Assembly: GCA_041591635.1 (NCBI GenBank)
Contig: JBFHRO010000161.1
Location: forward strand, 1-7,599
Reading direction: 5' to 3'
DNA: 7,599 nt
Origin: JACKOD01 sp041591635
Lineage (GTDB): Bacteria; Pseudomonadota; Gammaproteobacteria; Pseudomonadales; Oleiphilaceae
The notes under the pieces are model-generated. The model saw only the letters and a program-made list of their open reading frames with translations, ran no database searches and had not been told where the DNA came from. Positions 5,842-7,599 of this stretch are shown in pieces. Made by a program: the position numbers and the translations under genes. The number at the start of each line of letters is the position of its first letter. Positions within the stretch are counted from its first letter, which is position 1.

Positions 5842-6630
5842 ATGTTTGTAGATTCTCATTGTCATCTCGACAGGCTGGATCTTGAGCCTTATGCGGGCGA
5901 TCTGGCCAAGGCCATTGAAGCCGCCCAAGCCCGGGGCGTGAGCAAGATGCTTTGTGTCGGAATTGATCTGGATAATCTGGCGCAGGTATTGGCTATCGCC
6001 AGCCAGCACGCCTCTGTGTACGCCTCGGTGGGTGTTCATCCTTCTACCCAGGATGGCAAGGAACCCTCGGAGGCACTGCTGATGCAATGGGCTCAGCACC
6101 CAAAAGTGGTGGCCATTGGTGAGACTGGGCTGGATTATTACTACGGCGGTGAGCACGCCGAACAGCAACAGGCCCGCTTCGCCATTCATTTACGGGCCGC
6201 GCGTGCACTGGGGTTGCCAGTGATTGTGCACAGCCGGGATGCCAAGGAGGATACCTTGCGCCTCATCAAGTCGCAGGCCAATCTTGAAGTGGGGGGCGTG
6301 TTGCATTGCTTCACCGAGGATCTGGACATGGCGATGCGAGCCATTGATTTGAACTTCTACATTTCCTTTTCCGGTATTGTGACCTTCAAAAATGCGCAGC
6401 GGTTGCGGGAGGTGGCACGATCCATTCCCCTGGATCGCATGCTGATCGAAACCGATTCACCCTATCTTGCCCCTGTGCCTTATCGGGGCAAGTCTAACGA
6501 GCCCAAATACGTGGCAGACGTGGGCGCGTTTTTGGCGGATTTGAGGGGGATGTCTACAGAGGCATTGGCGCAAGCCACGTCACAGAATTTCCATCGACTG
6601 TTTGCGCGCACGGCAGCCGCACCCGCCTGA
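5842..6630 (+). CDS. TatD family metal-dependent hydrolase (YcfH-like)
   Basis: 262 residues from ATG 5842, with AGGAA (5832-5836) five bases upstream. All metal-ligand positions of the TatD amidohydrolase family are visible: His6 and His8 in DSHCHLD, Glu94 in GETGLDYY, His130 in VIVHSRDA, His155 in LHCFTE, and Asp205 in IETDSPYLAP. The length matches the family (about 260). TatD proteins are cytoplasmic TIM-barrel enzymes with two metal ions. E. coli TatD has 3'-5' DNase/RNase activity linked to repair, while the physiological substrate of the YcfH/PA2959-type member found beside holB and pilZ is not settled. The name TatD reflects an old link to protein export that is not functional. The 181-base gap from pilZ leaves co-transcription uncertain. 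I leave the symbol blank because paralogues tatD, ycfH and yjjV cannot be separated with certainty here, though the context favours ycfH. Confidence 0.93.
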   Translation: MFVDSHCHLDRLDLEPYAGDLAKAIEAAQARGVSKMLCVGIDLDNLAQVLAIASQHASVYASVGVHPSTQDGKEPSEALLMQWAQHPKVVAIGETGLDYYYGGEHAEQQQARFAIHLRAARALGLPVIVHSRDAKEDTLRLIKSQANLEVGGVLHCFTEDLDMAMRAIDLNFYISFSGIVTFKNAQRLREVARSIPLDRMLIETDSPYLAPVPYRGKSNEPKYVADVGAFLADLRGMSTEALAQATSQNFHRLFARTAAAPA

Positions 6631-6638
6631 CGTGCCAT

Positions 6639-6658
6639 TGTAAACCGCAGCCTTTACA
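6639..6658. repeat. Inverted repeat TGTAAA-N8-TTTACA upstream of the hydrolase
   Basis: TGTAAA (6639-6644) and TTTACA (6653-6658) are exact reverse complements, 8 bases apart, in the 85-base gap after tatD. No T tract follows, so it is not a typical terminator. A dyad of this size could be an operator, but I cannot assign a regulator, and the spacing does not match a LexA box. Confidence 0.45.
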
Positions 6659-6672
6659 GCGTAGGATCAATC

Positions 6673-6718
6673 GGATGATAAGGGTGGATGGGAGAGACTG
6701 GATGAGCGAGACCGGATG
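6673..6718 (+). repeat. Degenerate 13-14 bp tandem repeat carrying repeated ATG starts
   Basis: GGATG recurs at 6673, 6686, 6700 and 6714, at steps of 13, 14 and 14 bases. The best pair is GAGACTGGATGAG (6694-6706) and GAGACCGGATGAG (6708-6720), differing at one base. Each copy brings an ATG, and because 14 is not a multiple of 3 the ATGs fall in different frames. The last copy supplies the start codon of the hydrolase at 6716. The only good ribosome site (GGGAG, 6690-6694) is spaced correctly for ATG 6702, which opens a five-codon ORF (MSETG) whose TGA (6717-6719) overlaps ATG 6716. Confidence 0.75.
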
Positions 6719-7588
6719 AGAGAGGTACGTTTAGATGCGCAACGCCTGTTCCTGGCCGGCCTTGAGTGGGGAAATCCCCAGGGCAGTATTGTGCTGGCGT
6801 TGCATGGGTGGCTTGATAATGCGGCCTCGTTTGTACCTTTGGCCGAGTGTCTCGATCTGCGCCACCGGCGTCTGATTGCCATTGATTTACCGGGGCACGG
6901 TCTGAGTGACCATCGCCCTCCCGGTGACAACTACCACTTCATGGATTACGTGCAGGATGTTGTTGCACTGATCGAGTCCTTTGAGCAGCCCGTTTGCCTG
7001 GTGGGGCATTCTCTTGGCGGAGCGATTGCCAGTGTGGTAGCGGCGGTGGTTCCGGCGCGTATTTCCAGATTGATTCTGCTGGATGCGCTGGGCCCAATCG
7101 CCGCCAAGGAAGAACAAACGCTTGCCAACCTAAGGCATGCCATGGATTACGCCGCCCGCACCCGCCAGCACAAAGTGAGGCCAATAGCGTCCATCGAGCA
7201 GGCGGTTCGTATTCGCATGACAGGCATGACCGCGCTCAAGCCGGCTGCAGCGCAACTGCTTGTGGAACGCTCGCTGATAGCGATTGAGGGCGGCTTTACC
7301 TGGCGATCGGCGGTTAAATTAAAGGCACCATCGGCTTCTCGTCTGACGGAAGGCCAAATCCGTAATCTGTTTGAGGGTATTTGTGCGCCTGTGTGTCTTG
7401 TTGTCGCCAAAGACGGGCTGTTCGGTTCTGACAAAGCGCCACATCAGCGCTTGTCCTATATTAAGCGCCTGACCTTGCATTGGGTCGCAGGAGGTCATCA
7501 TTTTCATATGGAGGCGAATGTCGTTGCGCTTGCCGCGCTGATGGATGCATTTATGGATAACGATCAGGCAGTGGCAGGCAACCCGTAG
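6716..7588 (+). CDS. Alpha/beta hydrolase fold protein
   Basis: 290 residues with the classical alpha/beta hydrolase layout. HGWLDNAASF (30-39) forms the oxyanion region, DLPGHGLSD (57-65) follows strand 4, and the nucleophile elbow is GHSLGG with Ser99. The acid is probably Asp233 in VVAKDGLF, and the catalytic His is His261 in GGHHFHME. A variable lid covers about 125-215. The HGWLDN and GGHHxHME motifs resemble serine hydrolase-like (SERHL/MhpC-type) proteins, a common single-domain group in proteobacteria with unknown substrates. There is no signal peptide or lipase box variant, so a cytoplasmic esterase or related C-C/C-X hydrolase is the likely class. ATG 6716 lacks its own good ribosome site; translation may be coupled to an overlapping mini-ORF. 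A strong AAGGAG just after the stop indicates another gene in the same operon beyond the window. Confidence 0.92.
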   Translation: MREVRLDAQRLFLAGLEWGNPQGSIVLALHGWLDNAASFVPLAECLDLRHRRLIAIDLPGHGLSDHRPPGDNYHFMDYVQDVVALIESFEQPVCLVGHSLGGAIASVVAAVVPARISRLILLDALGPIAAKEEQTLANLRHAMDYAARTRQHKVRPIASIEQAVRIRMTGMTALKPAAAQLLVERSLIAIEGGFTWRSAVKLKAPSASRLTEGQIRNLFEGICAPVCLVVAKDGLFGSDKAPHQRLSYIKRLTLHWVAGGHHFHMEANVVALAALMDAFMDNDQAVAGNP

Positions 7589-7594
7589 AAGGAG
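7589..7594 (+). promoter_or_regulatory. Ribosome binding site of a gene starting beyond the window
   Basis: AAGGAG directly follows the hydrolase stop codon and is followed by AAGGA at the window end. A start codon within the next ten bases would be expected, which would put the next gene in an operon with the hydrolase. Confidence 0.5.
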
Positions 7595-7599
7595 AAGGA

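Overview
The window looks like a chromosomal segment of a gammaproteobacterium of the Pseudomonas/Marinobacter/Alcanivorax type. The grounds are a close PilZ homologue of the P. aeruginosa PA2960 kind, the holB-pilZ-tatD gene order typical of that group, a TgpA-type transglutaminase with its DUF58 partner, and a moderate GC content (mid-50s by eye). The species cannot be named from this sequence. No tRNA, rRNA, CRISPR array, insertion sequence or phage gene was seen.

Layout. (1) 1-126 is the 3' end of a + strand gene for a probable secreted or surface protein (DUF6160-like tail) with codon use typical of highly expressed genes. (2) 127-300 is a convergent intergenic block with two intrinsic terminators, one per strand, and two further stem-loops. 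(3) 301-933 on the - strand encodes an unrecognised 210-residue exported protein, with a good sigma70-type promoter at 1002-1030. (4) 1082-4068 is a two-gene operon: a DUF58 membrane protein and the membrane-anchored transglutaminase tgpA, with start and stop almost overlapping. (5) 4145-6630 holds holB (clamp-loader delta prime), pilZ (type IV pilus assembly) and a tatD-family metallohydrolase. (6) 6716-7588 encodes an alpha/beta hydrolase, followed by a strong ribosome binding site for a gene just beyond the window.

How the genes fit together. DUF58 and TgpA probably work as one inner-membrane module whose catalytic domain faces the periplasm. holB-pilZ-tatD is a conserved housekeeping neighbourhood in which the three proteins do not share a pathway (replication, pilus assembly, nuclease or metallohydrolase). 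The usual partner tmk is not directly upstream of holB here; tgpA sits there instead, behind a possible weak terminator.

I found no convincing undescribed multi-gene system. The strongest unexplained signals are a perfect 26-bp palindrome inside the DUF58 gene (1604-1629), a degenerate 14-bp tandem repeat that creates chained ATGA mini-ORFs in front of the alpha/beta hydrolase (6673-6719), and the orphan exported protein at 301-933.
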